From the NCBI GenBank assembly GCA_963556195.1, contig OY744533.1, positions 48,497,749 through 48,561,748 of the forward strand: a stretch of 64,000 nt of DNA, written 5' to 3'. Origin of the DNA: Sepiola atlantica (Eukaryota; Mollusca; Cephalopoda; Sepiida; Sepiolidae). A program made the translations under genes and the position numbers. Position 1 is the first letter of the stretch. Each line of letters begins with the position of its first letter. The notes under the pieces were generated by a model that was given only the letters and a program-made list of their open reading frames with translations, searched no databases and had not been told where the DNA came from. This document shows positions 35,639 through 46,509 of this stretch, in pieces.

Positions 35639-35752
35639 GCATAATATGAAATGAAATAATAAAATTAGGTGCGAATGAAACTTTGCCTGAATTTTGAATT
35701 CTAATAAAATTTGATTCGCACCTTATTTCATTATTTCATTTTATATTATGCT
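35639..35752. mobile_element. Hairpin MITE (about 114 bp)
   Basis: GCATAATATGAAATGAAATA at the left is mirrored by TATTTCATT...ATATTATGC at the right, and AGGTGCGAAT pairs with ATTCGCACCT. Arms are about 38 bp with a loop of about 38 bp. Confidence 0.8.
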
Positions 35753-35850
35753 ATTTTTGCTCTATCCAGTATATTGAGCTTCAGTCTTTATCCGGATGTT
35801 TCACTAATTAAAAGATATTAGTTGCCTCTTATATCTTTTGTTGGATTAAC

Positions 35851-35955
<105 letters not shown>

Positions 35956-36129
35956 CTTGCTCTCTTTTGTATGTATTTTAATACCGATTCTCTGATTCTC
36001 TACTGATAGTATAAAGAATGGATTGCATTAAAGAACTGGGAGCTTTCAGATGAGACTAGACGTACCCGTGATCTGTTGGGTCAAAACCACTATCAATATT
36101 CTACTTTAATATCATTCAAAAATTCATAG

Positions 36130-37700
36130 ACTATGATACATCTGTTAACACATTGTTCTTATATATCTACAATTAGTAAGTCTTTTTACTTCAAAGTTTT
36201 TATTATTATTTACTCATTAGGAGGAATTTTTGTTTTCAGTTTCAATGTATTGTTCATTTTACTGTTGTCTTTTGTCGCATTGATCAGCTTTTCTGTGTTC
36301 TGTGTTATGCATTTTCCCAGTTTTGGGTGTGTCATCCACACATTTTTCTATACCTGTCAGTCCCTTTTCCCCTTTCTCTCATTTTTTATGTATAGTCAGG
36401 CAATATCATCTTTTGGGTTCAGTGCATTGTCCATGGTCATTTGTTTCCTTGTCTTCTAGTCTAGGTGATTGGGTCTTTTTTTTTGCCCAGAATATATTAC
36501 TAGAGATACTTTCTATTCCTTTTATCATGTTTCTAATAAATAACTTGGTTTCTAATAGTTTTCTTGTTCTTCTCAGGTATACTTTTCCGATTTTATCTTT
36601 CATTTTTCTTGAGTTTATGGCACTTTCTTTCAGAACTCCCAGATATTTGCATGTGCCAGTTTCGCCATGTGCCCTTATCTCTCCATCTTTAGATAGTTAC
36701 ATGCCCTCAGCTGTCTCGGGTTTTCCCGTTTTCATTTATACTAGTGCACACTTTTCCATTCGAATTCAATTTGAATGTCCTGGATGAAATTTCTTGTGTT
36801 TATTAGCTTTCCCAATTCCTTTTTGTTTTGTTTTTATGTGTTTGTTTGTTTGCAAATAGCTTCAGGCCATCCATATACATGAGGTCGTTTATTCTTTCTT
36901 CTGTTTCTTTGAATTTATATCCAGCATTACACTTCCTGTGTATATTGTTGAGTGGCATCATGGCTATGCTAAACAGTAGTAATAATAGTCTCTTTGGAAG
37001 ATGCCTCTCTGTATTCTTATTTCAGCCAGGCGTTGTAATCCAGCTGTCAGTTCCAGTATTCATGATTCAATTGTTTTATTTATAAAATTGATAATTTTAT
37101 CGGATGTCTTGTACACCCTTAAACACTCAATTATTCTGGGATTCTGTCGTAGGCTTTCTTTGTAATCGAACCATATCATGGCTATGTTCTTTTTCCTGTC
37201 TTTTACTTTCTTGTATGATCCTTTGATCGATGTATTATAGTTCTATATGTACCTCTTTTCGCTTTCCGGCATCCTTTCAGTCTTCTTTTTTTTTACATTG
37301 TTCGGATTTATATCGTCTCAGTCGTCTTTCTTTTTCTAGTCCGTTGTTTTAGTTCTTCATGTTTCTTTTTTAGTCTTTCTTTTTTGTCAATCATATTTCC
37401 TCCCTTTCATTGTTTTATGTTCTCTTTTAAAATATCAACTGGTTTAGCTTTTTGTTTGTTTTTGTATCTGCGTTTCTAATCTGGTTTCTCATTCGGGGTT
37501 TGTTAGTCCATTCTTTTGATGAGGTTTACTTTGTATTTTTAGTGTTGTAATTAAGTTGTCTAGATTTGGGATCATATCTTTTAGGATGTATGGGATGAGT
37601 ATGTTGACTTTTCCTGTTTTTATTTTTTATTTCTTCCATTCTTTGTTCTTTAGAGATTGAAGTTTTTGTTTTTTTTCTGTCCATAATTTCTTTGATGTGT
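36130..37700 (-). pseudogene. LINE reverse transcriptase, antisense, dead
   Basis: On the minus strand, from high to low coordinates and across frames: KRGTYRT (near 37,240), IAMIWFDYKESL, RIIECLRVYKTSDKII, LTAGLQRLAEIRIQRGIFQ, AMMPLNNIHRKCNAGYKFKE, ERINDLMYMDGLKLFAN, DGEIRAHGETGTCKYLGVLK, then MKDKIGKVYLRRTRKLLETK and RKLMT-like sequence. This is the RT and thumb of a LINE common in corals and molluscs. The catalytic YMDD reads YMDG (36,866-36,877). This copy belongs to a different family from the one at 19.4 kb. The plus-strand hydrophobic frames at 36,133-37,085 are its shadows. The 5' part beyond 37,300 is only weakly recognisable. Confidence 0.85.
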
Positions 37701-37871
37701 TCAACTTCTTCTACTTCTTATCTAGTGAGTCCTATGGATTCGTAGTTATTGGTCCTGCGGTCCCAATGTTTGTACTTTCCAGTCTTCCATCTATTGGTTT
37801 AATCTTGACATGTTTCCTGATGTTCTGTTACATCATTTACGTTTCCTTGTATTTCAATCTTTTATATTTAT

Positions 37872-37886
37872 TTCAATATTATTATG

Positions 37887-37918
<32 letters not shown>

Positions 37919-37930
37919 CATCATCACCAT
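37872..37930. repeat. (TTA)n microsatellite
   Basis: TTA trinucleotides ending in TCA units. Confidence 0.95.
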
Positions 37931-38294
37931 TATATAGAAGTAAAAGCAACTTATATTTGTACCATCTAATTTACGTGTTTTTTGTGTGCACAGACACGCT
38001 ATGTAAATTCGATGGCCGCGCTGAAATAAAAGACTTATTCTTTTTCAAAATGCTTAAGGGGCATAAGAATATTAGCGAGTGATTGAATAACCATATAGGG
38101 AGAGGGAGGGAGAAATACATAGATAACTAAGAGAGAGATGGGTGACTAATTAGAACAATTAAAACAGAATTTTTTTATAAGATAACTCAATCCCAGATCC
38201 AAAGTATACGTTAGCATGTATTATGTGTTCTTAGAGTATATAGAAATAAAGTCATAGAGAAACAAACGTTAATCAACGCACACAGACACACACA

Positions 38295-38297
<3 letters not shown>

Positions 38298-38364
<67 letters not shown>
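38298..38364. repeat. (TA)n microsatellite
   Basis: Pure TA dinucleotides. Confidence 0.97.
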
Positions 38365-38365
<1 letters not shown>

Positions 38366-38831
38366 TAATGATAATAGAATTAACGATAAGTGAAGTATCG
38401 TAAGGTGATCTATCGCGATACAGTAAAGCCAAATACGTTGAGTATAGCAATCAATTTTAAAGAAAGGAAGATTAGGATAAAAAATTGTATAAAATTACAT
38501 AAAGTTACATAAAATTAATACAAATTTTATTACATCGAAAATGGCTACTCAATACTGCTATTTTTTCCTTCCCGGCCATTTATTTCTTTATCCCCAACCT
38601 TTCTAGTTTTATTCTTCAATTTTTCAAAGTGAAATGGAACTAGGTAATATCTATTTATTATGAATACCACATTACCAAATGTTATCCTCTGACGAGAAGA
38701 GTTTTATCTTTGAAAAACCATGGTTTAAGGATTAATTGCATCTGAACTTTCGATGTAATAATATTTGTATTAATCTTATGTAACTTGATGTAATTTTATG
38801 TAATTTTATGCAATTTGTTATCTTCATCTTC

Positions 38832-38835
<4 letters not shown>

Positions 38836-38918
<83 letters not shown>
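38836..38918. repeat. (TA)n microsatellite
   Basis: Pure TA dinucleotides. ACATAAAATTA and TTACATAAAGTT motifs flank the stretch 38,480-38,820 in both orientations, hinting at a larger inverted structure. Confidence 0.95.
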
Positions 38919-38920
<2 letters not shown>

Positions 38921-39044
38921 AGGGCAGTATTAGTGACGTTCCAACGAGAGTAAAGTATATATGTAAAGGAGTAAGGCTACCAACATTTCTAAAAAGTTTT
39001 TTCAACATTAATTTATTATTTTGTTATTTTATCATTTTATAATT

Positions 39045-39088
39045 TTATATAACGCGTTTCAAGCGGTGGTCCGCTCTCATCAGATATG
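39045..39088 (-). ncRNA. Hammerhead ribozyme, canonical core
   Basis: On the minus strand: ATAT (stem I), CTGATGA (39,077-39,083), GAGCGG with CCGCTT around ACCA (six-pair stem II including one G-U), GAAAC (39,056-39,060), GCG and UU, then ATAT, which pairs with the first ATAT. The run ACGCGU is self-complementary, so stem III can form between two copies, as described for short-stem hammerheads in Penelope-like elements and retrozymes. All invariant core bases are present. An internal repeat of the flanking ACATATC(C/T)GAT lies on the 5' side (39,085-39,138). The host element is not identified. Activity is inferred from sequence only. Confidence 0.8.
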
Positions 39089-39164
39089 TAAATCGAAGGG
39101 ATTTACATATCCGATATAAAATTACATATCCGATATAAAATTATATATATATATATATATATAT

Positions 39165-40370
39165 AAAGTAGTCATTAAACTTCCCATATATCGATGGCAA
39201 ACGATAAAAGCAATTATGCTGAATGGTTAAGCACATCGTACGAAGATGCCACGATTTGTATATACAGGTGTAAACTACCCCATTGAAGAAAAAATGAAAA
39301 ACAAGATATTTTATAAAAATGATATATAGGGAAACAAAATATAAAAAATAAATGAATGCGGAATGCAATACAGTTATTTCATGTCTGAAGAGTTACTCTC
39401 TTGTTTACGAGCACTGATGATAGCCATACAAGAAAAAAATTATCATACGTTTCGAACATTACATATATCTTGGTAGTAGGCCGAAACAATTTTATGCAAA
39501 TAAAAACCGACTTTTTGGTGAAACTTTGAGAATATGTTCCCTAAATTTGATGTCGTTTCTATAATATTCAAATATTTTTATATATAAACTATATATATTT
39601 CAATATATTTTAATGGATAGTCAAAGTAAAAGCTCGATGAATGTTAATTTTTAACAACAGGGCATATATAAATAAACAATAGGATGCTAAAATCAAAAGA
39701 GAATTTCATTATTGATTTTTCAAAATTCAAAATATCCATATAATTATATGTGCGAAACGGACCGTAAAGTTGGAAAAAGAATAAAGAAATGGTCTTTGGA
39801 ATTGGTAATCTTATTGTTTATTTATATCTGTATACTATTAAAAAGTGATGGTGCTTTTTAGTGTGTCTGTTCGTATACAAATAGAAACATGTGCTTGGTT
39901 GACAAAATGGGAATAGGCAGAGTACACATTACTAAGGCAGTTGTTTTTACCAAGCCATTACACGAGTTCGAATCTCACGTAAGTCTAAAGGAATGTTTTA
40001 ACTGAATACGTGTTTTGTAAATTTAAAAGAATTGGCATAATAACATAACAAAACATTACATTACTTTTTTTAGCTCAGTGACCTTTTTGGATGATCCGCA
40101 AAAACAGTAGGCATAAAGGGTATTCGGCATTAGTTCAAAGCGAATTATTTTTGCTTAAAAATAATTTAAATGTTTCTTGCCAATAAAAGTAGTACGTAAA
40201 TGCATTCGTTGTAGTTACTTACTCTCTCATGCAAAAACGAAGTAGCGTATTTTTTTCTATAGAATTTAACGAAATAGGTTTATTCGTACTAGTAATAAAG
40301 CGGTAGAGGTTAGGTAAAAATAGAAATTGACATACACAAGTACTGTACCAACATTGCTCAAGGAGTGGTT
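39165..40370. other. Unassigned AT-rich sequence
   Basis: Contains one SINE-like fragment (next entry); otherwise nothing is recognised. Confidence 0.4.
39915..40020 (+). mobile_element. Possible tRNA-headed SINE fragment
   Basis: B box GTTCGAATC at 39,966-39,974 with a weak upstream A-box-like region. The tail is not shared with the other SINEs here. Confidence 0.4.
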
Positions 40371-40379
40371 ATGAACTAA

Positions 40380-40683
40380 TTTAGTATAACCATAGTTTAG
40401 TATAACAATAGTTTAGTATAACCATAGTTTAGTATAACAATAGTTTAGTATAACCATAGTTTAGTATAACAATAGTTTAGTATAACAATAGTTTAGTATA
40501 ACCATAGTTTAGTACAACCATAGTTTAGTATAACAATAGTTTAGTATAACCATAGTTTAGTATAACCATAGTTTAGTATAACCATAGTTTAGTATAACAA
40601 TAGTTTAGTATAACCATAGTTTAGTATAACCATAGTTTAGTATAACCATAGTTTAGTATAACCATAGTTTAGTATAACAATAG
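40380..40683. repeat. 16-bp minisatellite, 19 units
   Basis: The unit is TTTAGTATAAC(C/A)ATAG, with almost every difference at one position (C or A). One unit has a T-to-C change (TTTAGTACAACC). The array length of 304 bp is exactly 19 units, with no indels. Confidence 0.95.
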
Positions 40684-40689
40684 TTTGCT

Positions 40690-41310
40690 AAATGTTTTTA
40701 ACTTGAACGAACTGATGTGTTAATAAAAGTTAAAACAAATAAAATAAAATATTTTGAATATTTTGCTTTAATTTTACTGTTGAAATGAGATAGTGCCCTT
40801 TTGTTGTTCTACTGCGTTGCAAGGAGGGGGGATACATAATAAATGCAATGTTATCACGCTCAGCATCCAGTGATCTGTAATAGAATGGTATTCCTCATTT
40901 ATATTTCAATGTGATGTTTTTTAAGAGAAGAAATGGATCTATTTTGTTTTAATTTCGTCACGTATTCGCTTTTAATGACGAAGAACGAGACAGAGGGGGC
41001 AAACGCTCACGGCAATACGCCGACAAGAATAATAAATCGTTTACAATCTTGTCAAATGAAAGAAAGCAGTTAACAGAATATGATTAGGTTTTGTCAGGCT
41101 TTTTTCGTCTTACGCAACGCCATTTGTAACTTTTATTTTTCTCCTTCACAACGACATCTTTTATCTTTCTCTTTCATTGTGCCGTCTTTTCATTGGTCAA
41201 TTTTAATTTGAGTTTCTGAAGTGATTCGCCGACTGAGGCGAGCTGATGCACTCTTATAGCGAAAGAAAAATGGCCGTCCCGTTTACACAACTTACACTTC
41301 TTACAACTTT
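40690..41310. other. Unassigned
   Basis: No gene or element recognised. 41,090-41,340 is somewhat richer in GC than its surroundings. Confidence 0.4.
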
Positions 41311-41316
41311 TAAAAC

Positions 41317-41523
41317 GGACAGATTTCCCCACGTTGTTGGGTCAGGTTTGTTTTTGTAATCGTGAATAAGGCGATATAAGTTTTATTTATTTTATTACAC
41401 CGTTAGATTAATCGTTAAAAGGACAGATTTCCCCACGTTGTTGGGTCAGGTTTGTTTTTGTAATCGTGAATAAGGCGATATAAGTTTTATTTATTTTATT
41501 ACACCGTTAGATTAATCGTTAAA
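41317..41523. repeat. Perfect tandem duplication (104 bp)
   Basis: GGACAGATTTCCCCACGTTG begins at 41,317 and 41,421. The two copies are identical by eye down to TTAATCGTTAAAA, so the duplication is recent. Confidence 0.9.
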
Positions 41524-41639
41524 AAGACAGAATATTAACACTGAAAAACTCGTAATCCAAAAATATAACACATAATTTATATAATTTACATAAAATGCAT
41601 TAGAATTAAATTCTCTACTGAACTCGCCGTGTGGAAACG

Positions 41640-42131
41640 ATTTGTAAAAATGTTACCGGTTAAAAATCTTACAAATTGTTTACACGTGTTAAAACTAAGC
41701 TGGTTCGTTAGAAAATGGCATTCTAATGCGTTTTATATGAATTGTGTGTTGTTTATTTGTGTGTTGGTTTGTTTGTGTGTTTGTTTGTTTGCGAGTTTCC
41801 GAGTGTTTACTATTCTGTACTTTTACAAATTAATCTGATCATGTGATTTTTACCGATTAAAAAAGCTTAAAAATTAGTTCAACGCGTTAAAACTAAGCGG
41901 GTACGTTAGAGAATTTCATTTTAATGCGTTTTATATAAATTATGTGCTAACTATTCTGTACTTTTACCGATTCATCTTATCATGTGATTTTACCGGTTAA
42001 AAAATCTTACAAATTATCTTAACGCGTTAAAACTAAGAGGATACGTTAGAAAATTTCATTTTAATGCGTTTTTTATAAATTTTGTAGGTTTTTTCAGGGG
42101 TTGCTACTTTTCGAATGTTAGCTATTCTATA
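41640..42131. repeat. Three diverged tandem units
   Basis: TTACCG(G/A)TTAAAAAA...CTTA, GTTAAAACTAAG and AATGCGTTTTATA blocks start near 41,653, 41,850 and 41,992. Each is followed by CTATTCT.TACTTTTAC. The last unit is interrupted by the TIR element. Confidence 0.8.
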
Positions 42132-42139
42132 CTTTTACC

Positions 42140-42738
42140 GGTACTCTTATAGATGGCGCACCATGCTTCCATGACTTCGTATCGTCAACGTTCGAGCAGG
42201 TTACGGAAGCGCCCGAGAGTTGATGAGGCGAAAACTGCCAAACACTAAATTAAAGACTGGCAGCCGATAAATTCAGACGAAGAAAATCAAACTAAGATAC
42301 ATATATAAAAATAAAGAACGAACAAACCATAGTTAAACAACTGTTATTAATTAGATTTTTTGTTTTTTGTTTTTTGTTTTTTGTCAAATGTTTTTAAATA
42401 AAACGTTTTTTTTTTGTTTGTGCACCAGAAAGTTTCAAAAGATACTTTTGTTTGATTTGTTAAGCAAATGTTGTTTTTTTTGTTTTTTTTTTCAATAATC
42501 TTTTTTTTACATTTTTTTTTTCAAAAAACAAACTTATTTAGTCCTTCCGGAGATTCAACGAGCTGACAGAGATTATAGAAATTCATTTTTTATTTTATTA
42601 TTAAACGCGATTAATTTCTTCCAAAAGTTATCGGCTGCTTGGTTAATAGTTTCGCCAACTCTCGGCCGATTCCGAGACCTGCCCGAACGTTGACGACGCG
42701 AAGTCACGGAAACATGGTGCGTCAGATATAAGAGTACC
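42140..42738. mobile_element. Non-autonomous TIR DNA transposon with 8-bp target duplication
   Basis: The element begins GGTACTCTTAT and ends ATAAGAGTACC, with imperfect inverted arms of about 115 bp (CGTCAACGTTCG, CCGAGAGTTG and others). It is flanked by CTTTTACC at 42,132-42,139 and again at 42,739-42,746, an exact 8-bp target-site duplication. The interior is T-rich low complexity without coding sequence. An 8-bp duplication fits hAT, P, Merlin or KDZ-type transposases; the termini do not settle which. It inserted into the third unit of the preceding tandem repeat. Confidence 0.88.
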
Positions 42739-42879
42739 CTTTTACCAATAAATCTGAATATGTATATTTTGATTATATAAACGAAAAGCAGTAACAGGTT
42801 TAAAATTTCAGAAAATGTAATTAAATAAAGAAAATATCGATTAAATTCGGCGTAAATATATCATCAATCGGAATGTAAA

Positions 42880-43165
42880 TCTACTATTCGAGGAGTTTTT
42901 CATCCCACCGCCAAGTCGTGTTCTCGGCGGCCAGCTGCAAAAATGTACCACCGTCGCTTTCAGCTCAATAGAAAAAGATACCATTCTCTTTCCGTGTTTC
43001 CGCTCCGTGGAACATCCTGCCAAAGAAGGGCGTGGTGATGCATACCATATCCAGGTTTAAACAAACATTTGAACAAACATTCTAACTGTATGTTGATGTA
43101 AATAGTTTCCACCTGCCTCTTTACATGGCTTGTTGCACTTTTGTTATTTTTTGCCCAATAAATTT
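42880..43165 (+). pseudogene. LINE 3' end fragment
   Basis: The plus strand encodes SFSVSAPWNILPKKG and ISRFKQTFEQTF before a stop, matching the C-terminal end of many LINE ORF2 proteins (PWN.LP ... FK..L). A 3' UTR follows, ending in TTGATTTGATTTTAATTATA. The frame breaks once. Different family from the Jockey-like copies. Confidence 0.65.
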
Positions 43166-43722
43166 GATTTGATTTTAATTATAATTCGAATAAATTTAAT
43201 CTTAATAAATTATTGTAAGAATTAAATACAAAGATAAAATGTATAATAGAAACTGTTTTTGCAAAATTCTCTAAAGGCAATATAACGGTGGGTGAGACGG
43301 GATGATATTGCGAAAGGATAGCACCAAAGTCACTGTCCGGAAGTGATGTAAAAAGGAAATAAGGTTGGTGGGGCTCTTTGCTGATAAAGACATATATTTC
43401 TAAAGATCATGTAAGTCTTGAGCCCCTCCCCTTCAAGAAAGTCTGTTTGTGTAAGGAAAATTGAGATACTTAATAGCAGACAAAGTTTTACCGATTCTTT
43501 GGGCAGGGATTGTATAAAATGAATAAATCTGTGAGTCGTTTATTGGTTTCTTGTTGCTATTACCGAGACTGCTGAAAGATTTTTGCCACGTACTGGCAAC
43601 TGTGTGGAAAATAGAAACGACTACGAAGAATAAACAAAATGGTGACGGATGTGTCAACGTGGAAAAAAGGAGATTACATCACTTGTCATATTCGTTGTAC
43701 TACAGATCTATGAGAAGAACAA

Positions 43723-44262
43723 GAACATACGTAAGTCGTGAGATTGCATACCTCAGCCTTACAACGTAAGGATGGGCCAAAGTGTAATTTAGGACTTACT
43801 TCTCCATATTTTATCAAGTACTTCCGAAGTTATGCAATGGAAATGTGGATAACTCAAAAACTATTTATCTGATCAAACTGAAATTTTGCATGGTTACTAC
43901 TGTTATCAAAGAGCATCAGATGTATGCATAAAATTAGAAAAACACGGAACACAAAAGTTGAACTTTCGTCAAAAATTCAACCTTGACCGAAAATGTCAAT
44001 GGTCAAGGCCATATAAGATGCAGAACTCCAGGGCCCAAACAGCGAGTACCTACGATGAAAAGAACCGAAGTTAATGCTAAAAACTTGAACTTGACATAGG
44101 ACTTAGATATCTGAAAATTTAATGTTATAAGTTAGACTATGACCGATATTTGCGCAAGTTTGGTGACGATTAGTCAAGCGATATACACAATCAAATAAAC
44201 ATAGTGATTAGCCAACAAATGAACTCGCCGAAAAACGTTAGCTCTTTGGCGGAGGTAATTAC
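43723..44262 (+). repeat. Interspersed repeat, copy A
   Basis: GTAAGTCGTGAGATTGCATACCTC, GTTAGACTATGACCGATATT, TTTGGTGACGATTAGTCAAG and a GCGGAGGTAA end recur in the same order at 47,545-47,935. Non-coding; family not recognised. Confidence 0.75.
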
Positions 44263-44589
44263 ATGGGAGTTTAATCGGTTATTTCGTAAAAGAAAAGAAT
44301 CAAACATTAAAAATCTGTAATCATACAAAGTATCGCGGGTTATCAAAATGCAAACAAAATGAATCTGAAAGAGTGGAAGTAAACTAAATATTGAAACTTC
44401 AAAATAGGATGGTTAAATATATTGAATAATTTAAAACTATTGTTCAAATATAAAAATTAAAAATTAAAATATTCGTAAAATCGAAGTTTATCTATCGGTG
44501 ACTATATACCTGTTAGTGGGTTGAGCTTTACACTAGCTACCTGATAGTTTAAGTAAACATTAATGTTTCACTTACCCGTGGTCTGTTGT

Positions 44590-44690
44590 TGATAGCCTAG
44601 CGGTTAGAAGCGCTCAGTGTCGAACACAACGAGTTTGTATACATACTGTAACTCCCTCGCCGGTCAGTTAACTGACCGGCGAGGGAGTTA
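44590..44690 (+). mobile_element. tRNA-like head followed by a perfect palindrome
   Basis: A perfect A box TAGCCTAGCGG (44,593-44,603) begins a tRNA-like stretch whose B-box region is poor. At 44,649-44,690 a 42-bp perfect palindrome follows: TAACTCCCTCGCCGGTCAGT and its exact complement, with no spacer. It may be a SINE cut by an inverted duplication. Confidence 0.6.
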
Positions 44691-44904
44691 TGTTTGTGAT
44701 ACTAGCCGGGATCAATCAATACCTTATCGAATTTTGTAGTAAGAATTCTATTACATATAACATATACAGTACAGTGATACTGATTGCTTTTTAATGTAAC
44801 AAGTCTCTTAAATAATTACCTGCAGAGCCCAAGGTTTTTAATTTATTATTATCGACAAAAATATTTTAGTCATCTCGAAATAATCTATTATTATTAGAGA
44901 TTTA

Positions 44905-45254
44905 GTATATGTCTGTCTGGAGCCGAAACTATACTATTATTTTTATTAATAATGGAGAAAGCTGAAACTATACTATGACTTCTATTAATAATGAAGAAAG
45001 CCAAAACTATACTATTACTCATATTAATAATAAAGGAAAACAAGAACATAATATTACTTCGATTAATAATGGAGAAAGCCGAAACTATACTATTACTTCT
45101 ATTAATAATAAACAAAGCCGAACTATATTATTACTTCTGCTAATAATAGAAAAATTCAAAACTACACTATTACTTCTATTAATTACGGAGTAAGCCGAAA
45201 CTATATTATTAATTCTACTAATAATGGGTAAAGCCGAAACTATAGTATTAATTC
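44905..45254. repeat. 39-bp tandem repeat, open in several frames
   Basis: The unit is close to CTATTAATAATGGAGAAAGC + CGAAACTATACTATTACTT. About eight diverged copies are present. Since 39 is divisible by three, Ser-Ile-Asn-Asn-type peptide repeats appear on both strands; these are not taken as coding. The array resumes at 45,795-45,850 after a transposon. Confidence 0.85.
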
Positions 45255-45614
45255 GGTACTGATATCGATCCTGACCCAGTTTTCGTGAGGTTCGACTCGG
45301 AAGCGTTCGGCTGTCCTACGCAAACACTCGAGTGTTGTCGAGCCGAATGGTACCAGACGACAATTTTGATACGGTGCTGCGTCCTGTGATTGTAAGTTAT
45401 ATTTTCAAGAAATTTTCTAAAAGAAACAACAACAAAAAAAAACAAGCAAAACATAGCGAAGTTACTGTTATCAATTAAATACTTTTTTATTTTGATACGT
45501 TGCTGCTTCCTATAATTTTAAGTTATAGTTGCAAGAAATTCTTTAAACAACAAAACAAATAAAACAAGCAAAACAGAGCAAAATTACTGTTATAAAATAA
45601 ATATTTTAACCCGT

Positions 45615-45647
<33 letters not shown>

Positions 45648-45794
45648 AACAACAACAAAAAAACAAGCAAAACATTATTATCATAGGACGCAGCACCGTA
45701 TCAAAATTGTCGTCTGGTACAAATCGGCTCGTCAACTCTCGGGCGCTTCCGAGTCGAACCTCACGAAAACTGGGTCAGGATCGATATCAGTACC
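45255..45794. mobile_element. TIR element carrying telomere-like repeats
   Basis: It begins GGTACTGATATCGATCCTGA and ends with its complement. Inverted arms are about 130 bp (45,255-45,387 and 45,684-45,794). Arm sequence CGGAAGCGCCCGAGAGTTGA is shared with the element at 42,140-42,738, so they are one family. The interior has duplicated CAAGCAAAACA segments and a TAACCC run (45,608-45,647). A clear 8-bp target duplication is not visible here. The insertion interrupts the 39-bp array. Confidence 0.85.
45608..45647. repeat. Interstitial telomere-like (CCCTAA)n tract
   Basis: About five CCCTAA units with one extra A, inside the TIR element and next to (CAA)n. This is the animal telomere repeat sequence, but at an internal site. 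Confidence 0.85.
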
Positions 45795-45879
45795 ATTTCT
45801 ATTACTATTAATAATGGACAAAGCCGAAACTATACAATTACTTCTATTCAATGCTCACTACAGAGGGAAAAGGGAAGCG

Positions 45880-46245
45880 TAGTATCTTTCCGTTGTCATG
45901 AGTAACCCCCCTCCAAGTCATTACCTTCTTTTGGGAGTAGTGTATAGTATATCTCCGTTCGTCATTATATCATCCTTCCAGGCAGTCTCTGTTCTGTTGT
46001 TATGAGACCACCCACCCTGGAATTACATCCTCCTTTGGGGTAGGTGTAGTATATTTTCATTCGTCATATAGTCATCCTCCCATTCATTATCTTCCTTAGG
46101 GGTAATGTAGTACCTGTTCTGTTCTTATGAAACAATTCTCCCAGGTATTAGCTCCCCCATTTGGGGCGTAGTTTAGTGTATGCCCACTCGTTATGATACC
46201 ATCTTCTCAGGTGGTAGTTTAGTATACGTTCGTTCATCATATATA
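45880..46245. repeat. Degenerate tandem repeat (about 60-65 bp)
   Basis: GTAGT.TAGTAT, CGTTCGTCAT.AT and CATCCTCCCA...CTTTGGGG blocks recur about six times with heavy divergence. Confidence 0.7.
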
Positions 46246-46426
46246 CTTGTTACGTAAATTGAAAGAACAAATAGTTTTTTATTCAATTAATACATCAACA
46301 CAAACTTCTGTGTATATAGACAGGCAAGCACAGGATTGAAACTCGACTGTTTTTCAACAGACGATGGTGCTATTAACAACATGTCACCTTTAAATGAAAT
46401 CTTACTATTTATATAAACAGTATTAG

Positions 46427-46429
<3 letters not shown>

Positions 46430-46504
<75 letters not shown>
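46430..46504. repeat. (TA)n microsatellite
   Basis: Pure TA dinucleotides. Confidence 0.97.
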
Positions 46505-46508
<4 letters not shown>

Positions 46509-46509
46509 T

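Noticed and set aside
39405..39450. A further hammerhead (CTGATGA near 39,414)
   Set aside because: The downstream hairpin and GAAAC are not in place; only CTGATGATAGCC is suggestive.
40380..40683. CRISPR-like array
   Set aside because: Units are head-to-tail with no spacers, in an animal genome.
44905..45193. Ser-Ile-Asn-Asn repeat protein
   Set aside because: Frames are open on both strands because the 39-bp unit is a multiple of three; divergence shows no codon-position bias that I can see.
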